From Fibrella rubiginis (lineage in GTDB: Bacteria > Bacteroidota > Bacteroidia > Cytophagales > Spirosomataceae), in assembly GCF_017353185.1 (NCBI RefSeq), contig NZ_JAFMYV010000006.1, positions 1 to 64,000 of the forward strand: DNA of 64,000 nt, in the 5' to 3' direction. Below are positions 9,952 through 18,962 of the stretch, piece after piece. Both the position numbers and the translations under genes were made by a program. Every line of letters begins with the position of its first letter. Within the stretch, counting starts at the first letter, position 1. The notes beneath the pieces are model-generated. The model saw only the letters and a program-made list of their open reading frames with translations, searched no databases and was not told the origin of the DNA.

Positions 9952-9959
9952 TATCTTTG
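9952..9959 (+). promoter_or_regulatory. Possible -7 element upstream of prfB
   Basis: TATCTTTG matches the Bacteroidota -7 consensus TAnnTTTG. No good -33 TTG is found at the expected distance, so support is weak. If used, transcription would begin near 9965 and the leader would contain the 9967-10086 hairpin. Confidence 0.35.
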
Positions 9960-9966
9960 TGAGTCA

Positions 9967-10086
9967 GACAGCACGCAGATGCGATAATTGGCAGGATCAG
10001 GTATGATTTTATAACTGCTTTTCAGCCATAGCGCATGAAGGTAGCACCATGCTTACCCCTGCCAGTCATCTTATCTGCGTGCTGTC
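9967..10086. repeat. Inverted repeat in the prfB leader
   Basis: Arms 9967-9995 and 10058-10086 (29 bp) pair at 25 of 29 positions around a 62-nt loop. The outer 14 bp (GACAGCACGCAGAT) are exact. It ends 15 bp before the prfB start. Unlike most other elements here, the arms show no clear 7-bp unit. It may be an RNA structure in the leader or a member of the intergenic repeat family. Confidence 0.65.
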
Positions 10087-10101
10087 AGCATCCATCCCTA
10101 T

Positions 10102-11175
10102 ATGACAACTGAACAATTACAAGACCTGCGGGAGCGCGTTGAGGCCCTGCGTGGGTACTTAGATTACGACAATAAAAAACAACAGCTTGCCGAACTGGAG
10201 CAGCAGACGTTTCAACCCGAGTTCTGGACCGATGCCGCCCGTGCTGAGGGTGTGATGAAGCAGGTACGTGGTCTGAAAGGCTGGATCAACGGCTATGAAA
10301 AGCTCATGGGCGAATTTGGCGACCTCGAAACCCTGTACGAATTCTACACCGCCGGCGATGTATCAGAAGCCGAAGTGGATGAGGAAGGCCAGAAACTACA
10401 GGTCACGCTTGATGAGCTGGAGTTGAAAAAAATGCTTGGTAATGAAGAAGACCAACTATCAGCCGTGCTGGAAATCAACTCAGGCGCGGGCGGTACCGAA
10501 AGTCAGGACTGGGCCGACATGCTCTACCGGATGTATATGCGCTGGGCTGAAAAGCACGGCTACGGCGTAAAACAGGTTGATTACCAGGACGGTGATACGG
10601 CGGGCATCAAGTCGGCTACTATTGAAATCGACGGACCACTGGCTTACGGTTTCCTGAAGTCAGAGAACGGCGTACACCGGCTGGTGCGTATTTCGCCCTT
10701 TGATTCCAACGCTAGGCGGCACACTTCCTTTGCCTCAGTATATGCGTACCCGCTGGTTGATGATACGATTGAGATTGACGTAAACCCCGCCGACATTACC
10801 TGGGATACCTTCCGGTCGGGTGGGGCCGGCGGTCAGAACGTGAACAAGGTAGAAACGGCTGTTCGGCTGCGGCACAAGCCCTCAGGGCTCATCATCGAGT
10901 GCCAGCAGGAGCGCAGTCAGCTTATGAACAAGGAAGTGGCCATCCGTCTGTTGAAATCGAAGCTATACCAGATCGAAGTCGAGAAACGCAACGCTGCCCG
11001 CGCTGAGATCGAAGCCAGCAAGCAGAAGATTGAGTGGGGATCACAAATTCGTTCCTACGTGCTGGACGACCGCCGCGTGAAAGACCACCGCACCGGCTAC
11101 CAGACATCCAACACCGAAGCTGTACTCGACGGTGATATCGACGGGTTTATCAAGGCTTATTTGCTCGAGCAGTAA
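10102..11175 (+). CDS. prfB: Peptide chain release factor 2, without frameshift site
   Basis: RF2 ends translation at UGA and UAA. The SPF stop-codon recognition motif is at 198-200 (RISPFDS) and the GGQ peptidyl-hydrolysis motif at 243-245 ([11 protein letters not shown]). Length is 357 residues. In many bacteria the gene has an in-frame UGA near codon 26 that needs a programmed +1 shift. Here the same place (RGYLDYD, residues 17-23) is read straight through as CGT GGG TAC TTA GAT TAC, in one frame with the ATG. So RF2 level is not autoregulated by frameshifting. The ATG at 10102 gives the expected N-terminus. Confidence 0.95.
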   Translation: MTTEQLQDLRERVEALRGYLDYDNKKQQLAELEQQTFQPEFWTDAARAEGVMKQVRGLKGWINGYEKLMGEFGDLETLYEFYTAGDVSEAEVDEEGQKLQVTLDELELKKMLGNEEDQLSAVLEINSGAGGTESQDWADMLYRMYMRWAEKHGYGVKQVDYQDGDTAGIKSATIEIDGPLAYGFLKSENGVHRLVRISPFDSNARRHTSFASVYAYPLVDDTIEIDVNPADITWDTFRSGGAGGQNVNKVETAVRLRHKPSGLIIECQQERSQLMNKEVAIRLLKSKLYQIEVEKRNAARAEIEASKQKIEWGSQIRSYVLDDRRVKDHRTGYQTSNTEAVLDGDIDGFIKAYLLEQ

Positions 11176-11176
11176 A

Positions 11177-11365
11177 TCAATTTTGCCGCGACCCCAAATC
11201 CAGCGATAACTGGGCTACTTTGATTTTGACCTCTTCCAACTCCTGCGGGTTGAGCGTTAAGCCCAACGCCAATAGTTTTTCGTGCAGGTCAAGGAGATGG
11301 TCCATCTTCAGTTCCAGTTCAACTAGCCGGAGTTCAATGCGGTCAATGCGCTCTTCGATATCCAT
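11177..11365 (-). CDS. Small coiled-coil protein, unknown
   Basis: Not recognised. The 62-residue product is highly charged and helical, with heptad-like leucine/isoleucine spacing (RIDRIELRLVELELKMDHLL) that suggests a short coiled coil, and no cysteine or signal peptide. Its stop is 1 bp from the convergent prfB stop, and it is upstream of the large secreted dehydrogenase gene on the same strand, 34 bp after this start region in reverse orientation. Codon use is in line with its neighbours. It could be a spurious frame, but the regular heptads favour a real gene. Confidence 0.5.
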   Translation of the reverse strand: MDIEERIDRIELRLVELELKMDHLLDLHEKLLALGLTLNPQELEEVKIKVAQLSLDLGSRQN

Positions 11366-11399
11366 AGGATTGTTTTAAGAAGACAATGATACGCTGCAC

Positions 11400-14300
11400 T
11401 CAACCTTTTTTAAACTGTATCCAGTCGATGGTCAGCAGGTTTTTGGCTTTGACCTGATCGTTTCGGAAAACGAGGTATAAATCGCGCTGACCGCTGGTGG
11501 GGGTAATGGCCGCCGTGACAGTCTGCCAGGGGAGACTTCCACGTGATCCACTGGCCGACGTGGTCAGGGCCGCTACCGTGGCCGTACCAAGCAACGGTCC
11601 CGTTGGTGAACCCGTCCGAATCTCGACCTGCCCGCCACGCGAGGCAACCGTAGCCACACTGAGGTCCAGACCACCAATGCCGCTGAGGTCAATACCATTG
11701 AAAGCGATGAATGACCCGTCTTTCAAATCACCCACCCAACTTTGGCTGCTACCGTCCTGATGCTTCCGGTCTGCCCCCCCCGAACGGTCATAGGCCTCTG
11801 CCTCGACACGTGCGTTGCGCAATACAATCAGCTGACGGCCAGTAAGTTGTCCTGTAACAGGATTGCCCCTGTCGGTGTAGCTGGCGGTGAGCACATAGCT
11901 GCCTGTTGTCTTGTCGGCGGGGTGTTGGGTGAGGGCATACGACCCTTGTAAAGGCAGGCTTTTGGGCGCATCAGCGCTGAGCGACAGGATGTACCGGACC
12001 ATTTCGGCGGTTTCCTGTTCGGTATGTTGTGGGTGTGCCGACATCACGTTCTGGCCCCAGTTGCCGTTACCTCCCGTCACTACTTTCTTAGCCAGCATGG
12101 CAACGGTGGCGTCATCGGCAGCTTTGTAGCGTTTCGACACGGCCATCAGCGTTGGTCCTACCGACTGCACATTCATGGCGTGGCAGGCTTTGCAATCACT
12201 ATTGGTGAACAGGGCTTTCCCCGCCAGATTTTTGGTCGATACATCACCCGCGTTTTGGCTATTTGAAGCCAGCAAAGCAAGATCCTTCCCCTCAGGCAGG
12301 TAATCGATGGCAAACCGAACTTGCGCCGGACGGATGCCTTTGGCCAGTGTACCATCTTCCTTATCCTGCACCGTGACGGCATAATTCAGGGGCGTGTTGT
12401 CGAAATAGAAGCTTCGGTTTCCTTTCAATACTACGTTCACCTTTGGCATTTCATTACCCACTTTAATGGTCAGTTCGGTCGTGGCCTGCTGCCCGGCGGC
12501 GTCTGTAACGGTTAATTTGGGATGATAGACGCCGGGTTTGGTGTATGTAAACGTCGGGGCCACTGCGGCTGATGTTTGACCATTGCCCGACGTCCAACTG
12601 TACGTAATCTGGTCGCCCCGATCATAATCAAATGACTCTTTTGCTGAAAGCATAGCGGTGAGCGGGGCAGCACCCACCGTTTTCGAAGCGGTCACTTTGG
12701 CAATGGGTCGCCGGTTGCCTTCGGTGTATTCGATGCGGATCAACTGCGAATCGGGATTCCGGGCAAAGTAGTTGGCTCCATAAGCCAGCACATACATGGC
12801 CCCGTCGCGGCCAAACTTCATGTCGATGGGTTTGGAGATAAACGATGTGGGCAAAAACGACTCAATCTGCCGCAGGTCGCCCGCATCCGAGAACGTCAGC
12901 ACCTTAATCCAGCTGCGCGCCCATTCGTAGATAAACATGCGGCCATTATAATAATCCGGAAACTTCACGCCCGATTTCCTGTAATCAGCAGCGTAATAGA
13001 ACGGTCCAGCCATGGCCGACCGCGACCCGGTGCCCAGCATCGGAAACTCCGCCGACTTGTCGTAGGGGTACCAGATCATGGCATTTTGTGCCGGAGGCAG
13101 GATTTTCGATCCCGTGTTGTTAGGCGATTCGTTGACGGGGCGTTCAGGTACAAACAGTGGACCAACCTTATTGGTGGCGAAGTCGAAATGGGCGTAAGGC
13201 TTGTTGTTTCCGACAAAGTATGGCCAACCATAGTTACCCGGTTTCCGGGCCTGATTCCACTCATCCTGGCTTTTGGGACCACGCTCGGTCGATACCCCAC
13301 CATCTGGCCCAACGTCGCCCCAATACAAAAATCCGCGCTTATCAACCCAGATACGGTATGGGTTCCGGGCACCCATCACATAAATTTCAGGCTTGCCCTG
13401 CGACCCATCCTTAGGAAAGAGATTACCGTCGGGAATTGTATATGAGCCATCAGCCTCGACGTGAATACGCAGGATTTTACCCCGCATATCGTGCGTGTTA
13501 CCCGATGATTTTTGCGAGTCGAACGGCGCACGGCCAGGGCGCTCATCCAGAGGCGAAAACCCATCCGATTCTTTGGAACTGGTGTTGTCGCCGGTAGACA
13601 GGTAGAGGTTCCCGTCTGGCCCAAAATACACGTTGCCTGCTGAATGGCAGCATGTTTCGCGCTGCACAGGCACCTGCATGACCACTTTTTCTGAACTCAG
13701 TTGCAGACTGTCGCCGGTAAACAAAAACCGCGAAAGGTTCTGCACGGGCTTGCTGCCAACGGGCGAATAGTACAGATAGACGAAGTGATTCTGCTCAAAT
13801 TTCGGGTCTAGCTCCATGCCCAGCAGGCCGTCTTCGTAGTTGCCCGTGATGTGTACAGGCAGCTTGTTGATTGTCTTAGTGGCCTTGGCTACCGGGTCGT
13901 ACAGTTTAATGGCGCCCTTCCGTTCTACAAACAGCACCCGGTTGTCGGCCATGATTTCCATCTCAATCGGCTCGTCCATGTAGGATTCCAGCACAGTCGA
14001 CGTGAACCGGTTCTCTTCGGGCATCCGAACCGAGCGGGCGTTGCGGTAGTTAAGCGCGGGGCCACTTTTCACGAAAGCCAGCCCCTCCAGCACCGATTTA
14101 GCTACCGCCTCATTGTCGAGGCCAGCACTCGCCGCGGTGTTCATACCGAATATACGGCCACCGTCGTACGTCCGGCTAAACGAGGTGGGGGCTGTGGCCG
14201 CCGAAGCTGCCTGTTGACCCAGCATATCGTGGTACCAGCCCCACTGATACGTGGTAAACCCGCCTCCATACACCAGAGCCAACCCTCCCCCCGACTGCAC

Positions 14301-14612
14301 AAACCGCTCAATGTCAATTTGTTGTGCCGTGTTTAACACATCTTGTGAGGTATTCAGCAGCACAATAGCTTTGTACCGTTTTAGCGAATCTTCGGAGAGA
14401 TATGCGCCGTTGGTTGTGGTATCAACGTCAACCCCTGCTTTCTCAGCCAACCCCTTCAACACCCTCGCCGCGGCAGATGCCACCGGTTGATTGTCGGTGT
14501 TCTGGGCGAAAACAAGCACTTTTTCTGGATCACGGCTATGCCAGCTGATCAACACCAACAGTAGAAGGCCAATGATGGCAGAAGGAACAAGCGAACGAAC
14601 AAAGTGAGGCAT
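11400..14612 (-). CDS. Secreted ThuA / glucose-sorbosone dehydrogenase / cytochrome c / CBM fusion
   Basis: A 1070-residue exported multidomain protein. After an N-terminal signal/anchor helix (SAIIGLLLLVLISW) comes a ThuA-like domain (about 30-180, VLVFAQNTDNQ ... GGGLALVYGGG). Next is a glucose/sorbosone dehydrogenase-type six-bladed propeller (about 210-640, with CCHSAGNVYFGPDGNLYLS and MGARNPYRIW), then a PKD domain (about 645-730), a class I cytochrome c (NSDCKACHAM haem site, axial Met in NVMSAHP) and a C-terminal CBM6-like lectin domain (EAEAYDRSGG ... IDWIQFKKG). Likely role: oxidising a sugar or polysaccharide end in the periplasm or at the surface, with electrons passed through the fused haem. 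PQQ use is assumed from the family. Confidence 0.85.
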   Translation of the reverse strand: MPHFVRSLVPSAIIGLLLLVLISWHSRDPEKVLVFAQNTDNQPVASAAARVLKGLAEKAGVDVDTTTNGAYLSEDSLKRYKAIVLLNTSQDVLNTAQQIDIERFVQSGGGLALVYGGGFTTYQWGWYHDMLGQQAASAATAPTSFSRTYDGGRIFGMNTAASAGLDNEAVAKSVLEGLAFVKSGPALNYRNARSVRMPEENRFTSTVLESYMDEPIEMEIMADNRVLFVERKGAIKLYDPVAKATKTINKLPVHITGNYEDGLLGMELDPKFEQNHFVYLYYSPVGSKPVQNLSRFLFTGDSLQLSSEKVVMQVPVQRETCCHSAGNVYFGPDGNLYLSTGDNTSSKESDGFSPLDERPGRAPFDSQKSSGNTHDMRGKILRIHVEADGSYTIPDGNLFPKDGSQGKPEIYVMGARNPYRIWVDKRGFLYWGDVGPDGGVSTERGPKSQDEWNQARKPGNYGWPYFVGNNKPYAHFDFATNKVGPLFVPERPVNESPNNTGSKILPPAQNAMIWYPYDKSAEFPMLGTGSRSAMAGPFYYAADYRKSGVKFPDYYNGRMFIYEWARSWIKVLTFSDAGDLRQIESFLPTSFISKPIDMKFGRDGAMYVLAYGANYFARNPDSQLIRIEYTEGNRRPIAKVTASKTVGAAPLTAMLSAKESFDYDRGDQITYSWTSGNGQTSAAVAPTFTYTKPGVYHPKLTVTDAAGQQATTELTIKVGNEMPKVNVVLKGNRSFYFDNTPLNYAVTVQDKEDGTLAKGIRPAQVRFAIDYLPEGKDLALLASNSQNAGDVSTKNLAGKALFTNSDCKACHAMNVQSVGPTLMAVSKRYKAADDATVAMLAKKVVTGGNGNWGQNVMSAHPQHTEQETAEMVRYILSLSADAPKSLPLQGSYALTQHPADKTTGSYVLTASYTDRGNPVTGQLTGRQLIVLRNARVEAEAYDRSGGADRKHQDGSSQSWVGDLKDGSFIAFNGIDLSGIGGLDLSVATVASRGGQVEIRTGSPTGPLLGTATVAALTTSASGSRGSLPWQTVTAAITPTSGQRDLYLVFRNDQVKAKNLLTIDWIQFKKG

Positions 14613-14705
14613 TGCGAATAGGATGAGGTTGTTGACAAAACTTGATCAATAAGTCAACTACGACAAGCCCTTTAGGGTGCCTTACCTACTATACTTTGGT
14701 TCGTT

Positions 14706-15680
14706 TTATACTACAACCAGCACCTTACCCATGACTTTGCGGCCCAGCATATCGTTGAGCGCGTCGGCGGCCTGTTCGAGGGGATAAGTGGCGTGGATGT
14801 GTGGAACGAGTTTACCCTGCTGCCAGAAATGAAGCAGTTCGCGAATGTTATTTGCGCTGTCGTTGGGCTGTTTCTCAGCGAAAGCGCCCCAGAATACACC
14901 CACTATCGAGCAGCCTTTCAACAGAGGCAAATTAAAGGGCAAGGCTGGAATTGGCCCCGCGGCAAAACCAACCACCAGATACCGCCCCCCCCAGGCCATG
15001 CTGCGTAGGGCAGGCTCGGCTAAATCGCCACCCACGGGATCATACACTACATCGACGCCTTTTTTACCCACTAGTGCCTGTAACCCGTCGCGAAGAGACT
15101 GCCCGTTATAGTTGATGGTTTCGTCGGCACCGCATTCTCGGCAGAGGGCCAGTTTTTCGTCGGTGCTGGCGGCGGCAATTACGCGGGCACCCATCAGCTT
15201 ACCCAGTGTTACGGCAGCCAAGCCCACGCCACCCGCGGCACCCAACACCAGCAGTGTTTCGCCGGGTTGCAGGCTGGCCCGCTGTTTCAGGGCGTGGTAC
15301 GACGTGCCGTAGGTGTACATCAGCGCCGCCGCCGTGTTATAATCCATGCCCTCCGGCATGGGGAAGGTCTTGTAGGCATCGGCCAGCACGCTCTCGGCAA
15401 AACCGCCCCAACCAGTTAGCGCAAACACCTTATCGCCAGGTTTGAGATGAGCTACGCCCTCCCCTACTTCACGCACAAGGCCCGCAACCTCACCACCCGG
15501 TGCAAACGGGAAGTCAGGCTTGAATTGATATTTCCCCTCGATGATGAGCGTATCGGGAAAGTTGACTCCACAGGCTTTCACGTCGATGACCACCTTGCCC
15601 GGTGCTGCCGTGGGCCAGGCAATGTCATCAACAACAAGCGTTTCGGGTGGGCCAAACTGGCGGCAGAGGACAGATTTCAA
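14706..15680 (-). CDS. NAD(P)H:quinone oxidoreductase, MDR family
   Basis: Zinc-free medium-chain dehydrogenase/reductase of the quinone oxidoreductase type. The N-terminal GroES-like domain has VIDVKACGVNFPDTLIIEGKY, and the Rossmann domain carries LVLGAAGGVGLAAVTLGKLMGA. The Cys/His zinc ligands of alcohol dehydrogenases are missing. Length of 324 is standard. It probably reduces quinones or enoyl/enal compounds with NADPH. A 34-bp perfect inverted repeat fills the gap to the upstream response regulator, so co-transcription through it is possible but uncertain. Confidence 0.88.
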   Translation of the reverse strand: MKSVLCRQFGPPETLVVDDIAWPTAAPGKVVIDVKACGVNFPDTLIIEGKYQFKPDFPFAPGGEVAGLVREVGEGVAHLKPGDKVFALTGWGGFAESVLADAYKTFPMPEGMDYNTAAALMYTYGTSYHALKQRASLQPGETLLVLGAAGGVGLAAVTLGKLMGARVIAAASTDEKLALCRECGADETINYNGQSLRDGLQALVGKKGVDVVYDPVGGDLAEPALRSMAWGGRYLVVGFAAGPIPALPFNLPLLKGCSIVGVFWGAFAEKQPNDSANNIRELLHFWQQGKLVPHIHATYPLEQAADALNDMLGRKVMGKVLVVV

Positions 15681-15683
15681 AAT

Positions 15684-15785
15684 GAGTTCTAGGTTTAACG
15701 TTTAATGTCTAAAGTTGCGCTGCCGGAACATGAAGATTGCATCTGGCAGTACAACTTTAGACATTAAACGTTAAACCTAGAACTC
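15684..15785. repeat. 34-bp perfect inverted repeat with 7-bp units
   Basis: Arms 15684-15717 and 15752-15785 are exact reverse complements. They read as 7-mers (GTTCTAG-GTTTAAC, GTTTAAT, GTCTAAA). The stem continues imperfectly inward (GCTGCC against GGCAGT). It lies between two genes read in the same direction, starting 4 bp from the oxidoreductase start codon and ending 3 bp before the regulator stop. Confidence 0.88.
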
Positions 15786-15787
15786 AC

Positions 15788-16939
15788 CTACGCGTACATC
15801 TTCACATCGTCGAGCGTGATGACGTCGCCGCACATGATCACGAGGCGTTCGATTACGTTGCGAAGCTCACGGACATTACCCGTCCAGGGCATCGTTTTCA
15901 GGTAATTCATCGCATCGGGTTCAATGGCCTTGGCGGGAGCATTATACTCACCACTGATGTCGTGAAGGAATTTTTCGGCCAGCAATGGGATGTCCTCCTG
16001 CCGGTCAGACAGGGCGGGTACGTGGATCACAATGACGCTGAGGCGGTGGAATAAGTCTTCGCGGAAATTACCGTCGGCAATTTCGCGGCGCAGGTCTTTG
16101 TTCGTTGCCGCAATAACCCGCACGTTGACCTTAATCTCTTTGTCGCCCCCCACCCGGGTGATCTTGCTTTCCTGCAACGCCCGCAGCACTTTGGCCTGTG
16201 CCGACAGGCTCATGTCGCCAATCTCGTCCAGAAACAGCGTTCCTCCGTCGGCCTGCTCAAACTTGCCGATGCGGCGGGTGGCAGCACCGGTGAAGGCTCC
16301 CTTTTCGTGACCAAACAACTCACTTTCAATGAGTTCGCCTGGAATAGCCGCGCAGTTAACCTCTACCAACGACATACCAGACCGGTTGCCTTTTTCGTGG
16401 ATGCCCTTGGCTACCATCTCCTTACCCGACCCGTTTGGCCCCGTTACCAGCACCCGCGCCTCGGTAGCAGCCACCCGGTTGATGGTCTCCTTTACTTTGC
16501 GGATAGGGTCCGATTCGCCAACGATTTCGTTGATTTTGTAGATGCGCCGCTTCAGCGACTTCGTTTCCTGCACCAGCTTCGAGCGCTCGATGGCGTTGCG
16601 AACGGTGATCAGTAAACGGTTCAGATCGGGTGGTTTGGTGATGAAATCAAAGGCACCGTGCTTGGTGGCCTCCACGGCATTTTCGACGTTGCCGAAAGCC
16701 GAAATCATGATAACCTGAGTGCCTCGTTCAGCTTCGCTAACCTTTTTCAGCATCTCTAAGCCATCCATCTTGGGCATTTTGATATCACATAAAGCCACGT
16801 CATAACGAGTCTTCATGAGCATATCCAATCCCTCTTCGCCGTCTTTCGCCTCGTCGACTTCGTAACCTTCGTATTCTAAAATGTCGCGCAGGGCAGCCCG
16901 GATGCTCTTTTCGTCATCAATGATGATGAGTTTGGCCAT
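15788..16939 (-). CDS. Sigma-54 activator-type response regulator lacking a DNA-binding domain
   Basis: NtrC-family response regulator: receiver domain with acidic pocket (IIDDE) and phospho-acceptor Asp52 (ALCDIKMPKMDG), then an AAA+ domain with Walker A GPNGSGKE at 167-174, the sigma-54-contacting GAFTGA loop at 214-219, LFLDEIGDMS, and R-finger segments. The protein stops right after the AAA+ lid (NVIERLVIMCGDVITLDDVKMYA, 383 residues); the usual Fis-type helix-turn-helix of ~60-80 more residues is absent. It could work from solution without enhancer DNA, as FleT/FlgR-like proteins do. No partner kinase is next to it. Its presence implies that the organism has RpoN. Confidence 0.9.
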   Translation of the reverse strand: MAKLIIIDDEKSIRAALRDILEYEGYEVDEAKDGEEGLDMLMKTRYDVALCDIKMPKMDGLEMLKKVSEAERGTQVIMISAFGNVENAVEATKHGAFDFITKPPDLNRLLITVRNAIERSKLVQETKSLKRRIYKINEIVGESDPIRKVKETINRVAATEARVLVTGPNGSGKEMVAKGIHEKGNRSGMSLVEVNCAAIPGELIESELFGHEKGAFTGAATRRIGKFEQADGGTLFLDEIGDMSLSAQAKVLRALQESKITRVGGDKEIKVNVRVIAATNKDLRREIADGNFREDLFHRLSVIVIHVPALSDRQEDIPLLAEKFLHDISGEYNAPAKAIEPDAMNYLKTMPWTGNVRELRNVIERLVIMCGDVITLDDVKMYA

Positions 16940-17083
16940 AATTAAGCGGTATAACTGGATCGACTAATGGGACGTTCTTGGGTAGTCGGGTCGTGTTATG
17001 TCATTAAGCAAACTGACCTCAACGCCGAAAATACGGCCTTTACGGCGCAGGAAACAACTATGATCTAATATTTTTGAGCCTAT

Positions 17084-18025
17084 ATGAATCGTCTGGACCG
17101 CCTAACTGCTATCCTGATACACCTACAAACGAAGCGCGTGGTGCGGGCACAGGAGCTTGCCGACCGTTTTGGTATCAGCCTCCGCACAGTTTATCGCGAC
17201 GTGCGGTCGCTGGAAGAAGCGGGCGTGCCCATCGGGGCTGAGGCAGGCGTGGGCTATTTTCTGGAAAACTACCACCTGCCCCCGGTCATGTTCACCAACG
17301 CCGAAGCCAGCGCCCTGGTTTTTGGGGCTAAACTGGTGGCACAATATGCCGACGCCTCGGTACAGACGGGGTTCGACTCGGCCCTGTACAAGATAAAATC
17401 AGTATTGAAAGGGTCAGAGAAAGAACACCTCGACGAACTCGACAGTCAGCTTACCGTTATCCGCCCGGCTGCCGACACAGCACCTACCGATCAGTTGCTC
17501 AATACGTTACAGGCAGCCATTGTAGGGCGGAAAAGGCTTCAGCTAACCTATCAGGTCCCGGATTCCGATGCTGAGACTAAGCGCGAGGTAGACCCCATCG
17601 GGCTGGTGCATTATGGCGGCAGTTGGCACCTGATTGCCTATTGCCAGCTTCGGCATGACTACCGCGACTTTCGTACCGATCGCATTCAGGATCTTGCCTA
17701 CGCAGGCAGTACGTTTCAGACCCACAACCGCCTGTCGTTGGCCACCTATCTGGAACGGTTGCGCAACACCGCCAAACTGACCGAAGTGTGCATCAGCCTG
17801 GACCCGAAAATGGCCCGCTACGCCCGAAGAGAACGGTATGGCTTTGGTTTCATTAAAGAAGAAACCCGGAACGATAGGGTATATATGCACTTCCTGACGC
17901 AGTCTACCGAGGGGTTTTGCCGGTGGCTGCTCATGTATGGCCAGACCGTACAAATCGAATCACCAGATGCGTTGCGAAACTACATGCAACACTTAGCCCA
18001 GGAGGCAATAGCACATTGGCAGTAA
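17084..18025 (+). CDS. WYL-domain transcriptional regulator (YafY-like)
   Basis: N-terminal HTH_11 helix-turn-helix (residues ~5-55, RVVRAQELADRFGISLRTVYRDVRSL) followed by a WYL domain (about 140-220, with RKRLQLTYQVP ... GLVHYGGSWHLIAYC) and a C-terminal WCX-type extension. Such regulators bind small ligands or nucleic acid and control efflux, catabolic, or DNA-damage and defence genes. Length of 313 is normal. A TATTTTTG element at 17069-17076 fits a -7 box so close to the ATG that the mRNA may be leaderless. No target operon is adjacent. Confidence 0.88.
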   Translation: MNRLDRLTAILIHLQTKRVVRAQELADRFGISLRTVYRDVRSLEEAGVPIGAEAGVGYFLENYHLPPVMFTNAEASALVFGAKLVAQYADASVQTGFDSALYKIKSVLKGSEKEHLDELDSQLTVIRPAADTAPTDQLLNTLQAAIVGRKRLQLTYQVPDSDAETKREVDPIGLVHYGGSWHLIAYCQLRHDYRDFRTDRIQDLAYAGSTFQTHNRLSLATYLERLRNTAKLTEVCISLDPKMARYARRERYGFGFIKEETRNDRVYMHFLTQSTEGFCRWLLMYGQTVQIESPDALRNYMQHLAQEAIAHWQ

Positions 18026-18125
18026 ACTTAACAGGATGCTGACCCTGCTGATCTAGGGTTGTTACTACGTCCTGACAATCGCGTAGCAGGTATGCCGATG
18101 GAACTGGGTGAACAGCCTGACAATC

Positions 18126-18196
18126 AATGTCCAAGGTTGCTCCGCCTATAGTAATCTAAAAAGCGAGGCAACCTTGAACATTAGTTCTTGGACATT
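18126..18196. repeat. Inverted repeat with one arm shortened
   Basis: The outer ends AATGTCC / GGACATT and the inner AAGGTTGC / GCAACCTT pair, but the right arm contains about 14 extra bases, two 7-mer units, that the left arm lacks. This looks like an element of the family that has lost two units from one arm. Confidence 0.6.
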
Positions 18197-18203
18197 AAAC
18201 TCA

Positions 18204-18824
18204 CTACTGTACCTTCATCTTGGCTTCCATTTCGCGGGCTACCTTGAGGTGGGTTTTCACCAGTGGGTGTGCTGCCTTGGCTACGGCCGTCAGGTTATCG
18301 TCGGTACCTTTCATCTTCACCTTCGACATCACTTTATCGAGCTTTTCGTGGCCTTTTACACCATGTTCTTTGACGTAGTGCCGGTCGAGTTCAGCACCCG
18401 ACATGCCCTGCATTTTCGCTACCATCTGCTGCGTTTCAGCATCCGGTGTGGCGGGGAGCGTGATGCCCTTAGCCGACGCAATAGCTTTCAGCTTGTCAGA
18501 CAGGCCCATTTGCTCATCTACTTCGCCCTGGGCAAACTCCCGTACCGCCGGGTCAGTTGATTTCTGCACCGCCACCTTACTTGTTTCCAGCTGCATCATG
18601 CCGCCCATGGCCACTTCTTTCATCATGGCCGCATCTGCCGCCGACAGCTTCTTGCTGTCAGGCATAATGGCCGACACCGTGGCAGCACCTTCTTTATTCT
18701 TGCGCTCAAAATCGACTTTAGTCATTTTGCCAACCATGTTGTTATCCATGCGGCTCTGGGCCTGAACCGTACCCATTGTTAACAGCGTAGCCATGAGGCT
18801 GAGGCTCACCAGTACTTTTTTCAT
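18204..18824 (-). CDS. DUF4142 exported four-helix protein
   Basis: Secreted protein with a Sec signal (MKKVLVSLSLMATLLTMGTVQAQ) and a DUF4142 domain, a ferritin-like four-helix bundle (about residues 55-200). Typical features are the AAMMKEVAMGGMMQLETSKVAVQK helix, the phrase DPAVREFAQ, and a closing LVKTHLKVAREM helix. The molecular function of this family is not established; members are frequent in stress-responsive loci of Bacteroidota and Proteobacteria. It is transcribed toward the WYL regulator and separated from it by an inverted repeat. Confidence 0.88.
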   Translation of the reverse strand: MKKVLVSLSLMATLLTMGTVQAQSRMDNNMVGKMTKVDFERKNKEGAATVSAIMPDSKKLSAADAAMMKEVAMGGMMQLETSKVAVQKSTDPAVREFAQGEVDEQMGLSDKLKAIASAKGITLPATPDAETQQMVAKMQGMSGAELDRHYVKEHGVKGHEKLDKVMSKVKMKGTDDNLTAVAKAAHPLVKTHLKVAREMEAKMKVQ

Positions 18825-18962
18825 AATGTTGTTGATCGTGTTTGTACCAACTCAACAACTGCTTCCGGTAACAACTGTTTGCCTTATCCCGTATAAAATC
18901 TATTATCCTATAGAATTAAAAGACAATTCATAAATAAGCTTGCTTTCCGTCCAGTTCTCTAC

